From the NCBI GenBank assembly GCA_016715795.1, contig JADJXP010000002.1, positions 992,001 through 1,056,000 of the forward strand: a stretch of DNA of 64,000 bases, in the 5' to 3' direction. The notes under the pieces are model-generated. The model was not told where the DNA came from. It saw only the letters and a program-made list of their open reading frames with translations, and did no database searches. Both the position numbers and the translations under genes were made by a program. Positions within the stretch are counted from its first letter, which is position 1. Every line of letters starts with the position of its first letter. Source of the DNA: Chloracidobacterium sp. (GTDB taxonomy: Bacteria > Acidobacteriota > Blastocatellia > Pyrinomonadales > Pyrinomonadaceae). Shown here in pieces: positions 8,498 to 17,672 of this stretch.

Positions 8498-10483
8498 CTT
8501 GATCGCTCTAAGTTCAATATCGTCATATCGAACACCCAAAAGATCATTCTCAAAAAGCAGCACAAGGAGAAGTCCGCGACCGATTCGCTATTCGGCAGCG
8601 AGAAAGAAACCCATGAGCGTCAGGCCCCGGTCGAACAGTCAGTTTACGACGAGATCTCGGAACTCCTAGCCGAGGAGCCAGAAGAAGAAGGCGAACTCTC
8701 AACAAACCAACGCTTCGAAAAACTAAAACGTCTTTCGCAGTTGGGTATCTACGTCGATGAGGCTCACCACGCTTTTGGCGACCCTCTTGCTAAGGACATG
8801 GGTGTCAAGACCTCGAAGACAAGCCTTCGGCTCACGATCGACGAACTCGCCGCGAGTCTCGAGCGAACCGGGACCAAGATCGTTGCGTGTTTCAATTACA
8901 CCGGTACGCCCTACATCGGAGACCAAGTGCTGCCAGAAGTGATCTATGCTTACGGCCTGACAGAAGCGATCGAAAAAGGATTGCTCAAGAAGGTCAAACG
9001 GCACGGCTATACAAACCCTCGGTCAGAAGAATTTGTTCAACTTGCGATAGACAACTTCATTGAGAGCGTAAAGGAAAACGGAGAATTTGTGCGTCCGGAA
9101 GGAATACTTCCGAAGATCGCGTTTTTCGCTCCTACAATTGAAGACCTCAATTCCGAACTACGCCCAGCCGTCGAGAAAGCAATCGCGAAGCATGGCTACT
9201 CGGCCGAAAAGATTCTCGTGAATGTTGGCGATCCAAAGTTGACCTCGAACGACGAGATCCGTGAGTTTAACAATCTCGACAAACCTACATCGGAGAAACA
9301 ATTCATCCTCTTGGTGAATAAGGGCCGTGAGGGTTGGAACTGTCGTTCTCTGTTTGGCGTCGCGCTATTTCGAAAGCCGAAGTCACGTGTTTTTGTGCTT
9401 CAGGCGACGATGCGCTGCCTCCGGTCGATTGGAGATAAACAGTACACCGGACAGATTTACCTAAGCGACGAAAACCTTCAGATCCTAGAGGACGAGCTTC
9501 AGCAGAACTTCAGGATCAGCGGCGACGACCTGGAGAACGCCGGAAAGGATAAGGAAACTGTCGAAGTTCGTGTCGTTCCGCCGCCAGTCAAGATAAAGAT
9601 CAAACGAATCTCGTCTCGGTTCGAGATGCGGGAAAAAACGATTGAAGAAGGATTCTCACTTGGTCTTGAACAGGTTGACAAAGATAAGTACCGCCTTCTG
9701 CATATCGAGCAGCAAGGATTGGAAGAACACCGGAATGCCGCGTTCAAAAAGGTAGAGGACCTGACCGCTGAGCGCGAAAGACGATCGTTTAGCGACATAA
9801 CTCTTGTCGCCGAGATTGCGAGATATCTGAACCTTCGGCCTCTCCAGGTCGAGGAAATCCTTGCTCAAACCAAAGAAGGCATTGACGGAATTCTTGAAAG
9901 TGTTAATGAATTCAACGAACTTCTCTATGATGCGGTGATACCAAAGATCTTCGATTCGCTCTACGAGTTGCGCGAATTTAAGAGTGAAGATGAACACGAG
10001 ATCGAACTCGTGAAACCGCCACCGGCTGGAAAGGACTTCTATTCCGTTCGTGCCGAACCGGACAAGATTGTGCGGAATATCGATTCGCAGATCGCCGAGT
10101 TTGTTTCCAAGAGTTTTCATCTCGATGCGTACTGCTTCGACTCGAACCCGGAAAACGTTTTGTTTCGCGATCTACTGGCCGACGAACGCGTCAAGAAGAT
10201 TTATTTTACCGGGATGCTCACGCACGGCCAGACTGACTTCTACATTCAGTACATCGATCCCGACTCGCACACGGTCAAACGCTATTACCCCGATTTTCTT
10301 GTGCAGCTCGAAGACGACTCATGGCTGATCGTTGAAGTGAAAGGAGACAATTTGATCGAGGCTTCAGTCGTTCAAGCAAAGGCGGCTTACGCTCGCCAAC
10401 TCGCTGCAGCAAGCAAGATGAATTACACGATTATTAAAGGCTCGGACGCAAGTGCGGGGAATTATGATTCTTTATTGAAGTAG
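8498..10483 (+). pseudogene. res: Type III restriction enzyme Res, C-terminal part
   Basis: This continues Res after the second IS. It carries the DEAD-like box as VDEAHHAF, the SF2 motif region YTGTPY, the C-terminal helicase domain with NKGREGWNCRSLFGVALFR and ATMRCLRS, and a PD-(D/E)XK nuclease with YYPDFLVQLEDDSWLIVEVKGD near the end. All parts needed for cleavage are intact but separated from Walker A by the IS. A frame open from 8456 includes 14 codons of IS sequence and could make a headless protein, which would be unable to bind ATP normally. Confidence 0.88.
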
Positions 10484-10648
10484 CTAATAGACAGTTACAA
10501 CAATAATATTCGACTGTTAGATAAGACTGACGAATATAACCAAACGCACGTCCGGCACATTCTGCCACTGGTTTGCAAAGCCATCCGTTAAATTAGTTCT
10601 AAACAAGAGTAGAGAATCCATCGATAAAAGAAAGGAGGATCGAGATCA

Positions 10649-11821
10649 TTACTGCGACAAGGCCACCACTTCAGCCACCGGGGTCATCCGACGAGATTCG
10701 GATCCAGCCAAGAATTCCTTAACCGCATTGTCTTCCCAAGCCGAAAAATCTGCAGTCTTACAAAGGAACCTGTCCCATGCCTGGTTGAATAGCCATACCG
10801 GCGAATTTCCGTCGGCGGCAGCTGTACGCAGATCCAACGGTTCCGCCTCCACGAGCATATCGTCGATAGTTCCGTTGATCATGGCGAGAAAATTATCGGA
10901 GAAAAATCCGAAGTATTCCTCGGTTATGTTGAAGCAAGACGCGATCTCCGCCCAGGTTTCTCGCAACTCCGCTGCGATATCGGAGTATCCCATCTCCTCG
11001 GCCCGGAGGGCGAGAACCTTTATTCTTATCCAGCTGACGGGATGTGTCCGAAATACCAATGACTCCTGTGGAAGATGAAATTCCTCTCGCCCTAGTTTTC
11101 GACAACACATCGAGAATGCGTGTAGAAAAGCAGGCCCGCCTATCGAGAGCCCTACCGCATCACAGAACAGCTCTTGGGTCCAGTCGAACCAGGTCACCAC
11201 GATCTCATCACGCCTTCTGGTCGCATCCTGCGAGTATTTGTCGTTTCTGATCACGGTCGGCTGCAGCGATGCAGCGATCTTTTGCTGAAGCTCTTTCACC
11301 AGGGCGTCCATCTCCGCTCTGTGAACCGCATAGAGCAGATGACCGAACTCGTGTAACAAGAGCGGAAGATACAGGAGTTGGCTGTGAGCCGAACACGGGG
11401 CAAAATATATGGTGGGCCACCCGGGAAACGGAAGACAAGCGAACATTCCTCCGCTAACGGCGAAGAAGGTGTCTTTGGTTGACTGATGAGACGAGTGAAG
11501 CCATGACAAGACCCTCAACGCCATTAAATCAGTGTCCTTTGTTCGGAGCACCGGATTGACGAAGGTCGAGTTCAGAAAATTCAAGTGGCGTGCTATCACG
11601 TTCGTCTGACTAAACAAATCGACCAGGATCGAATCATCTGCTGTCGAAAGAATGTCGAAGATCTCTTTGATCGCTCCAGTGAGAAAGTCGCAGTTGTGAA
11701 TAAGCCACTCTCTATAACCATTAAGCTCCGGCGGAAGTCCGTCCTTTGACGCTAACGCGTTACGAACCATTTCGAGTTCGTACAATAGGTCCTGATTGCT
11801 GCTGACAAGGATGTCTCTCAC
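10649..11821 (-). CDS. M48-like zinc-dependent protein, last gene of the pAgo operon
   Basis: A 390-residue soluble protein with a zincin signature: LLHEFGHLLYA supplies HEXXH (His157, Glu158, His161), followed by TQELFCDAVGL (Glu217, Asp221) and RTHPVSWIRIKVL (His260). The E..xD and THP-R pattern resembles M48 (Ste24/HtpX-like) peptidases, but there are no transmembrane helices. It starts directly after the preceding gene's stop (11822), so it belongs to the minus-strand operon led by the XRE regulator and pAgo. A proteolytic effector or processing role is an inference. An inactive zinc-fold protein cannot be excluded, but the catalytic residues are all present. Confidence 0.65.
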   Translation of the reverse strand: MRDILVSSNQDLLYELEMVRNALASKDGLPPELNGYREWLIHNCDFLTGAIKEIFDILSTADDSILVDLFSQTNVIARHLNFLNSTFVNPVLRTKDTDLMALRVLSWLHSSHQSTKDTFFAVSGGMFACLPFPGWPTIYFAPCSAHSQLLYLPLLLHEFGHLLYAVHRAEMDALVKELQQKIAASLQPTVIRNDKYSQDATRRRDEIVVTWFDWTQELFCDAVGLSIGGPAFLHAFSMCCRKLGREEFHLPQESLVFRTHPVSWIRIKVLALRAEEMGYSDIAAELRETWAEIASCFNITEEYFGFFSDNFLAMINGTIDDMLVEAEPLDLRTAAADGNSPVWLFNQAWDRFLCKTADFSAWEDNAVKEFLAGSESRRMTPVAEVVALSQ

Positions 11822-12274
11822 CTATCCTTCTCCTACGATCTCCGAAATGTCCTCGTTGAAATGCTCCTCAATGAGAGTACGCATTTCTTCAAGCCCCGAA
11901 ATCAAAGTCTTCCGGTCGCCTGAAGTATGCGACTGCAGCTGACCCCGGAACCGGCTTATCGTCTGCGTAAATAGCTCCGAGCGAAATTTCTTGGAGTTCC
12001 GCCGGGCCTTAAGATATCGCATCCCGAGTTCGCGCATACGCGCGCTGGTCCCAAGCGGAGACGACGATTGTGATTGCTCAACACGGCTTACGATTGAGTC
12101 GAACGCCTCCAAAAAACCATCGACGCTTTCAAAAGCTTCAGCCACTTTCGTCGAGATCTCTCCGGAGACCTTGCCGGATTCCCGGAGTTTTAGGTCGATG
12201 ATAAGGGTATTCAGCGCGGAGATCAGCTGCTGACTGTATTGAAAGCTTTGGTAGGACAACCATCGTACGCTCAT
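11822..12274 (-). CDS. Small helical protein in the pAgo operon
   Basis: 150 residues, predicted mostly helical by composition, with no cysteine, no signal peptide and no membrane segment. I do not recognise the family. It begins 22 bp after the pAgo stop and abuts the zinc-protein gene, so all are probably co-translated. The charged, Leu/Arg-rich sequence (MRELGMRYLKARRNSKKF) suggests an interaction or coiled-coil role, perhaps a partner or inhibitor of the metallopeptidase-like neighbour. No function is assigned. Confidence 0.7.
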   Translation of the reverse strand: MSVRWLSYQSFQYSQQLISALNTLIIDLKLRESGKVSGEISTKVAEAFESVDGFLEAFDSIVSRVEQSQSSSPLGTSARMRELGMRYLKARRNSKKFRSELFTQTISRFRGQLQSHTSGDRKTLISGLEEMRTLIEEHFNEDISEIVGEG

Positions 12275-12296
12275 AGTAATCTCCTCCGGCCGACGG

Positions 12297-14600
12297 TCAT
12301 CTGATCCGCCGAACTTCCTGGGCTGCTCTACTGGTCAATTCTTCGTCCGTTCTCTTGATCTCCATCGGAAGTCTTTGGGCAACGCGCGGATTCGACCAGT
12401 TCAAATGACATGATTGATGCAGATCATTAGCAGCCTCCACGATATCGCTCATTGAGGTGACAGATCTGATCATCACAGGTTCGGCAGTGCCCTGCCGAAG
12501 GGTCGCGGCTCCGGTGTTTGCAAGCACGACGGAGTTCGAGGTCAAACGGACACCGGTCCCTTCAATAGCATGAGCGGCTTCGCCGTTTCGAAGCACATCC
12601 CACATCCGAATGTTCTTGATGCTTTCCTTGTGGAAGTCGACGATGTCCGTAATCGCGTCCCTCCTGAGTAGGCCGGCGTCCTTAAGGCGAGCCTCGGCTG
12701 CTCGTATCGCCTGAATCTCATTGCCGCATTGCCGCCCGTCCCGGATCACAAGCATCGATTCCAAGTCGGAAAATCCGCTCGCGACGGCCCGCTCCGCCAG
12801 CTGCACGATCTTATCCTCAAGGATCATCTCGTTGATCGTTTCCTTCTTCGAGTCCGTTTTGTTCTCGACCTCGGTCTCCATTCGGAACGGCACCGGCGAT
12901 GTCGGTCTAAAGATGAGTAGCGAAACCGCGAAGAACCTGTGTCCCTGGCTTACGTCGATCCCAAGTCGCACCTGGTACTTTGGGTGGTTATTCAAAGTCC
13001 ATGGAACACCGTCGATCTGCTGCACGAGACCCATCACATTGAGCTCGATAAAGCCCTTCCATCGCCGGGGAAACTGGACGGGAACGACCGTCCCATCACT
13101 TCGTTTTTCAAACCGGAACTCCTCGGCGTAGCGACCGAAAGTCGACTTCTTGATCCTCTTGATTCTCCAGCCTTTGAGCTCGTATTCGACATTGAAGTAG
13201 GCTGCAGGGCTGTCGTCATCGAAAACGAACAAGACCATGCCGCCGAATCTTTCCGACTGCAGCTTGCTTATCGCCTCGTCTTGGGACTTGTACCGTATGC
13301 ACTCTATCTCGGTGTTGGTTCGCGTCAGCTCAGAATACAGATCGGCGACTGAATTGGAGAGTGCGTCTGCAACATCGCTTCCGAACTCTTCGGGCACTGC
13401 AACATAAAGCGTACGCGGAGCTGACCCGGGGTACGAAAAGCAGCCGAACCTCGAAAGATAGGCCAGTCTTTCATTGTAGTAATCCCGATGCTCACGGACA
13501 TTGCCGTTAGGTGGCGCCTTGAGGATATTTCCGTCACCGAACAAAAGGTCGGGGGCCACCGATTTGAACACGTGGGTTTCGTTTGGCCTCCAAAATCCGT
13601 CCGCGAGGCCCGGTATTCCGGAACCGAGGTTCTTATCCCCTACGCTTTCCCAAAATGACTCGATCAACTCCTTACGTTCGCGCGGCGGGATCTTATCGAT
13701 CGAGCTCAGAGACCGTGGAAGGGCATCATTCATTACCCTCAACCGCAGCCGGCTCGCCGCAACCGGCACCGAGTACGGAATTCCGTGGAATGACACTCTG
13801 GCCACAGTCTCGTTGCCAGCAAGATTCAAGCCGTGTTTTCGTTGGTAGTACTCCCTGAGAGATGCATAGGTCTCCCCCTGTATTCGCTGAACCTCGGGTT
13901 TGCCGATCGTTGCGTTCTCGATCATTCCCTCGAAATAGCACTTTGAGAACTGCCCAGGTTTCGACTCGTAAAGCAGCGTTCCTTTACTGCCCTCTTGGCG
14001 CTGCGACAACCTGCTAAATCTGCGTTTCAGAGTCTTCTGTTCTTCGGCGGGGAGCGTCGCGTCGAAGAAACCCGCAACGCTCAATTCAGTAAAAAAAGCT
14101 GTACTGATATCGATTGCGATACCTATTCCCACATCGTCGATCGGAATTGTCGCGACTTCGAACCTTCGGAACACCTCAATGCCGTCTTTTACGCATAACG
14201 GTTCTTTGGCATAAAAGATCCGGTAGCTATCGAGGTTCCAAAAGATAAGGCTATTAAATACCTTTCGGATCAGGCTTCTTTCGACTAGGGAAGCAATCGC
14301 GTCCCTTTCCGATTCATTCCTGAACGAGAGGCGGCGTGTGCCAACGTCCCGAATATCCAGTCTCCAATTCTCATCCTCGATAGCGAGGCTGGGTGCCGGC
14401 ACATTCGATAGAACAAGGATCTCATCCGTCCCGAATGGAGCGCGGACCGCGGAGAGACCGTAACGTGATGAAAGTTTATTACACGCCTTCTCCAACAGCT
14501 CCGGCGCGGTCACATGTCCGGTTACTTCGACTCGTCGAACGTCAAGCCGAAATTCTTTTCCGAATCGAACGATCCGAAGGTTTGTCTCAATCATGGTCAA
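12297..14600 (-). CDS. Prokaryotic Argonaute (long pAgo)
   Basis: A 767-residue protein with full Argonaute layout: N domain, PAZ-like region (about 160-290), MID (about 340-500) and PIWI (about 500-767). PIWI signatures are VMGLVQQIDGVPWTL, LGIDVSQGHRFFAV (Asp549), MLVIRDGRQCGNE (Asp621) and a C-terminus with TGAATLRQGTAEPV, CHLNWSNPRV and LPMEIKRTDEEL (Asp752). These correspond to D..D..D of the DEDX tetrad; the Glu finger is probably among Glu587/591. It may therefore be a nucleic-acid-guided nuclease. I cannot identify the usual YK..Q 5'-phosphate motif in MID (AYFNVEYELKGW). Start ATG overlaps the nuclease stop (ATGA). It sits in an operon with an XRE regulator, a Cas4-like nuclease, a helical protein and a zinc protein. 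Confidence 0.88.
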   Translation of the reverse strand: MTMIETNLRIVRFGKEFRLDVRRVEVTGHVTAPELLEKACNKLSSRYGLSAVRAPFGTDEILVLSNVPAPSLAIEDENWRLDIRDVGTRRLSFRNESERDAIASLVERSLIRKVFNSLIFWNLDSYRIFYAKEPLCVKDGIEVFRRFEVATIPIDDVGIGIAIDISTAFFTELSVAGFFDATLPAEEQKTLKRRFSRLSQRQEGSKGTLLYESKPGQFSKCYFEGMIENATIGKPEVQRIQGETYASLREYYQRKHGLNLAGNETVARVSFHGIPYSVPVAASRLRLRVMNDALPRSLSSIDKIPPRERKELIESFWESVGDKNLGSGIPGLADGFWRPNETHVFKSVAPDLLFGDGNILKAPPNGNVREHRDYYNERLAYLSRFGCFSYPGSAPRTLYVAVPEEFGSDVADALSNSVADLYSELTRTNTEIECIRYKSQDEAISKLQSERFGGMVLFVFDDDSPAAYFNVEYELKGWRIKRIKKSTFGRYAEEFRFEKRSDGTVVPVQFPRRWKGFIELNVMGLVQQIDGVPWTLNNHPKYQVRLGIDVSQGHRFFAVSLLIFRPTSPVPFRMETEVENKTDSKKETINEMILEDKIVQLAERAVASGFSDLESMLVIRDGRQCGNEIQAIRAAEARLKDAGLLRRDAITDIVDFHKESIKNIRMWDVLRNGEAAHAIEGTGVRLTSNSVVLANTGAATLRQGTAEPVMIRSVTSMSDIVEAANDLHQSCHLNWSNPRVAQRLPMEIKRTDEELTSRAAQEVRRIR

Positions 14601-15574
14601 TTACTCCGAGGAAACTCCGGACAGACCGTCCGGAACGGGCACATGCGGCATATTCCGACCTGGCCGCACGGCGTAAATGCCGCCGAAAGGCCCGAGAAGC
14701 CATACCCGTCCATCGTTTCCATACGTCTTATATCCTGAATTATCCGGCCCTTGGCTCTGAGCATGCCTTCGGCTGTGACGAGTTCTTCGACCACCGAATC
14801 TAGTTCAAGATATGCCTTGTAGACCCTTATAGACTCGGGATCCACTTTTAAGTTGTTAGCTATCAACAGTGCATATGAGAGAAGCTGCAAACTATCATCC
14901 GACGCCGTTGACGTGCCGGTCTTCCAATCCACGATCACCATCTCGGCTGCCGATCCGTATGCTAGGTCGATCTTTCCGCTCGCTGTATTCGACCCGAATG
15001 CGATCGGAAGCTTCTTCTCGATGATCGCCTCATCGGATACTCCTCCGAACCGGAACGCCTCAAACTTCTGCGATCCGAGAAAATTCCGGATTGACTTTGT
15101 CAGGCTTTCATTCGCCGCGTCCCAGCGCTCCCGTGCATTATCTTCGTTAAATACAAACTCAGAAAGAAGGGAGGTGTACTGGGAGGCGGGTAGCCGGCCA
15201 CTACTCTGATAAGCGAGGGAGGCCTCAAGATCTTTCCTAAACATGTCCCTTGCCCAGGATTCGATACCCGTATTCGGGTTATCGGGATCCTTGCGGAGCC
15301 GTTCAAAATGCTGGCTCACGACAAAGTGGACGATGTCCCCAAGTCTGAGGGCTATCGACTTCAGGTCTTTGAAAAACTTAAGTTGACCTTTCAAAGGCTC
15401 ATTTACAGCTGAACGCGAACTCGCCCCGTAGTAGCGGTAGTAATATTGCAAGAGGCAACTTTCAAAACCGTTTCTCCTAGAATGGGACCACTTTACAGGC
15501 CTGCTTGGAGCCGGAGCCCGCGAGTGCCCCGGGTCTATCAGATCGAAAAGTGAGCTTTGAAGCGGATCGGTCAT
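14597..15574 (-). CDS. Cas4/RecB-like PD-(D/E)XK nuclease with Fe-S cysteines
   Basis: 325 residues from ATG 15574, which overlaps the regulator's stop as ATGA; an ATG at 15622 in the same frame is less likely because it lies deep in that gene. Nuclease motifs: LGDIVHFVV (His83), SGKIDLAYG (Asp203), VIVDWKTGT (Asp216, Lys218) and DSLQLLSYAL (Gln230, Tyr234). Four cysteines, Cys40 (FESCLLQYYYRY) and Cys309/312/318 (ICRMCPFRTVCPEF), match the 4Fe-4S cluster of Cas4 and AddB nucleases. Cas4-like nucleases have been noted beside pAgo genes and could produce guides or degrade targets. The pAgo gene follows with a 4-bp overlap. Confidence 0.85.
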   Translation of the reverse strand: MTDPLQSSLFDLIDPGHSRAPAPSRPVKWSHSRRNGFESCLLQYYYRYYGASSRSAVNEPLKGQLKFFKDLKSIALRLGDIVHFVVSQHFERLRKDPDNPNTGIESWARDMFRKDLEASLAYQSSGRLPASQYTSLLSEFVFNEDNARERWDAANESLTKSIRNFLGSQKFEAFRFGGVSDEAIIEKKLPIAFGSNTASGKIDLAYGSAAEMVIVDWKTGTSTASDDSLQLLSYALLIANNLKVDPESIRVYKAYLELDSVVEELVTAEGMLRAKGRIIQDIRRMETMDGYGFSGLSAAFTPCGQVGICRMCPFRTVCPEFPRSN

Positions 15575-15936
15575 CGTGTCTGTTTTCGTAATGATTTCAA
15601 ACTCTTGGTAAGTTTCTGCCACTCGTCATCAGAGAGTTTCATGTTCTGTGCATGCTTCACAAACTGCTGAGCCGCTTCGCTCGTGCTCAGCATTTGCTTG
15701 GCCTCCGTCGTGATTTTACCCGTAAGACTGAGCAGCGTTTCGGAAGGGATCTCGAGCACCGTGCAGAACTTCTCAACGGTGTCCGCCGACGGCGGAGGAA
15801 TGCGATCGTTTTCCACCTTACTTATGTAAGAGAAGTCGACGGAGACCCTTTCAGCGAGTTCTCGCTGACTAATATTTCGTGAGCGACGAATTTCACGCAA
15901 TGTTTCCCCAAATGTTTGTCCCATATTTCTACCCAT
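15571..15936 (-). CDS. XRE-family transcriptional regulator of the pAgo operon
   Basis: A Cro/C1-type helix-turn-helix (FGETLREIRRSRNISQRELA, VSVDFSYISKVEND) followed by a short helical C-terminus. Three in-frame ATGs exist: 15957, 15936 and 15924. The first lies at the -10 box, so 15936, with GGTGA upstream, is preferred. A palindrome over its own promoter (15964-15985) suggests autoregulation. The stop overlaps the nuclease start. It probably keeps the Argonaute operon silent until a signal appears. Confidence 0.85.
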   Translation of the reverse strand: MGRNMGQTFGETLREIRRSRNISQRELAERVSVDFSYISKVENDRIPPPSADTVEKFCTVLEIPSETLLSLTGKITTEAKQMLSTSEAAQQFVKHAQNMKLSDDEWQKLTKSLKSLRKQTR

Positions 15937-15952
15937 CAAGCTTTCACCGAAA

Positions 15953-15985
15953 AACATAACATGGTGTTGAGTTGTTAGTCAACAC
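15953..15985 (-). promoter_or_regulatory. Promoter and palindromic operator of the pAgo operon
   Basis: On the minus strand TTGACT (15982-15977) and TATGTT (15958-15953) are separated by 18 bp, a good sigma70-type promoter. The arms GTGTTGA (15964-15970) and TCAACAC (15979-15985) form a perfect 7-bp inverted repeat with an 8-bp spacer, covering the -35 box. The adjacent XRE protein is the obvious ligand. Position and symmetry are seen directly; the regulator match is inferred. Confidence 0.65.
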
Positions 15986-16058
15986 AACATCATGCCCGCA
16001 TGACGCCTTCCATGACCCCTCCAGTGTCGGCAGGTTGTTTTGGTGAAACCATCAGGGC

Positions 16059-16507
16059 TCATTTTTGCCATATCCTCGCGAACCACTTCTTGAACCTTGA
16101 GATCAAGGACTCGTCGCCCACAACGTCGGGTCGTTGGTCGTCACGCTGATCGCTCTTATTTCTCGCGTCAAGATCCGCGTAATAATCGGCCTTATTTTGC
16201 CGGTTTCTGTAGCGTCCAATGTGCACCTCGTTTTCCGACCATCTTTCTGCCCATACGATCTGACTATTTTTGATCCAATAGTGCGACCGACAGGGGAAGC
16301 TCCAATTTCCAATCGAAGGGTAGAGCGATATCGACTCGCCATCGTACGTCATTCGCCAGTCCGTCGGAGACAAGGGGGTCACGACCTCCATTTCGCGCCG
16401 CACGCGCACAGGTGAATGATCGTACGGTGCTCTATCGAAATGTATATCGTGTCGTTCGCGAGATCATCCGGGATGTACTCGGTAAACTCAATCGTCCACA
16501 TCATCAT
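16059..16507 (-). pseudogene. DUF6527 protein of the ubiquitin-like operon, frameshifted
   Basis: From ATG 16507 (three ATGs in a row, overlapping the E1 stop) the frame encodes WTIEFTEYIPDDLANDTIYI and HLCACG, then breaks. The family continues in another frame as EVVTPLSPTDWRMTYDGES and SLYPSIGNWSFPCRSHYWI to the end. One base is missing around 16391-16393, at an AAA run on the coding strand; an extra A would give about 149 residues. DUF6527 proteins accompany bacterial ubiquitin-like conjugation genes and have been proposed to act as peptidases removing the modifier (from memory, not checked). If the deletion is real, that step is lost here. An assembly error in a homopolymer is also possible. 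Confidence 0.75.
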
Positions 16508-17672
16508 TGTGCAAGAGATTGTCGTTGATCGTGTACAGCGTATTGTGCTCGCCTACGACATCGTTAAAAAATCCAACGAACTTTTTCCATTTGATAACAG
16601 CCAGTGAGGCGTTCATCGCGTTAAGCTCCGCGATCTGAATGTTCGAGTCATATATATCCTCGTCGTCAGTATCGTGAAACGTAATGCGACGGCGTTCGTG
16701 GATCGGCGCCCCGAAATCGCTCGTTCCGGTCGTCACCCGCAGCGTGCCGATCAGCGAGTCATCGGCGATCTCGACGCCCATGCCGACATCGAGGTACGTG
16801 ATCCCGGCCGTTTCAAGGTATTCGATCAACGGTTTTTTCACTGAACCCTTGTCGATGCAGACGAACACCGCAGTGAATCCCTCGAAGGATGGAATACTGT
16901 CAGGATCGATGAACTCCTCGTGGGCGATGATGTTCCGGTGCATCCTCGAATATATCGCCACCAGACGTGCCACCTTCAACGGTTGTTGGCGAAGCTCATC
17001 GATAGAGGCGGCTCCCGGAGACCGAAATGCGTTGTGCTGGAGGAATCTGTCCGCATCCCAGATATGGATCTCCGCAACTGGCGTCTTCGCGATGAAATCA
17101 AGAACGTATGAACCGGTTCCGCCCGCCCCGATTATTGCGATCTTTTCCGACTTGAGTTTCTCGGCGATGCGTCCGATCTCGGCACGGCTTGAATTGGTAT
17201 CGACGTAATGGAAGACCGATTCGGTCTCCTTCGACTCGATCACCTTGTAGGTCCGGGCGGTTATATCTGGGTTCATCGACGTGACCGGTGCTGAGATGAT
17301 CTCAATGTACCTGGTCACTTTCTCGTAGTAGTTGGCGTAGCCGTTCGGCGGCTTGTTCGAAAATGAGCGGTTTATCACGACGCCATCGCCAAGGTTCTGG
17401 TCGCCAACCTGGTGCTTAATCGACTCGATCTCGGTTCCATCCTTGCGGCATGGCTGTTCGCCGATGAAGTTGATCACATGTGTTCCGGGTGTTGTCGTTG
17501 AATCCGCGGCGAGTGTCAGTTCGGACACGAGGGTACCTCGGCGAATCTCGCCGTCTCGATCAAGGTAGGGTACGCCGCTTACAAGAAGTTTGGCGTCCCG
17601 GACCTCGACTTCGTGCCCTTCGTCCCGCAGCTTTTTTAGGTCGCCGCTACGATTTATCAGTTCTTGTGACAT
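16488..17672 (-). CDS. DUF6791-ThiF E1-like adenylyltransferase
   Basis: 394 residues. The C-terminal half is a ThiF/E1 fold: IAIIGAGGTGSYVLDFIA (nucleotide loop 182-188), IWDADRF (Asp206), HNAFRSPGA, and AVFVCIDKGSVKKPLIEYL. The N-terminal 170 residues match the DUF6791 type (HVINFIGEQPCRKDG, NKPPNGYANYYEKVTRYIEI). The single conserved Cys75 in GEQPC might be a thioester site, which is inference. It should activate the C-terminus of the ubiquitin-like protein encoded just upstream, whose gene overlaps it by 26 bp. No separate E2 or JAB gene is nearby, so any transfer step would have to be done by this fusion. Confidence 0.85.
   Translation of the reverse strand: MSQELINRSGDLKKLRDEGHEVEVRDAKLLVSGVPYLDRDGEIRRGTLVSELTLAADSTTTPGTHVINFIGEQPCRKDGTEIESIKHQVGDQNLGDGVVINRSFSNKPPNGYANYYEKVTRYIEIISAPVTSMNPDITARTYKVIESKETESVFHYVDTNSSRAEIGRIAEKLKSEKIAIIGAGGTGSYVLDFIAKTPVAEIHIWDADRFLQHNAFRSPGAASIDELRQQPLKVARLVAIYSRMHRNIIAHEEFIDPDSIPSFEGFTAVFVCIDKGSVKKPLIEYLETAGITYLDVGMGVEIADDSLIGTLRVTTGTSDFGAPIHERRRITFHDTDDEDIYDSNIQIAELNAMNASLAVIKWKKFVGFFNDVVGEHNTLYTINDNLLHNDDVDD

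Noticed and set aside
12297..14600. PIWI-RE protein instead of Argonaute
   Set aside because: The C-terminal pattern (GTAEPV, LNWSNP, LPMEIKRTD) and the GID and RDG motifs fit ordinary pAgo, and the DinG-like helicase partner of PIWI-RE systems is absent.
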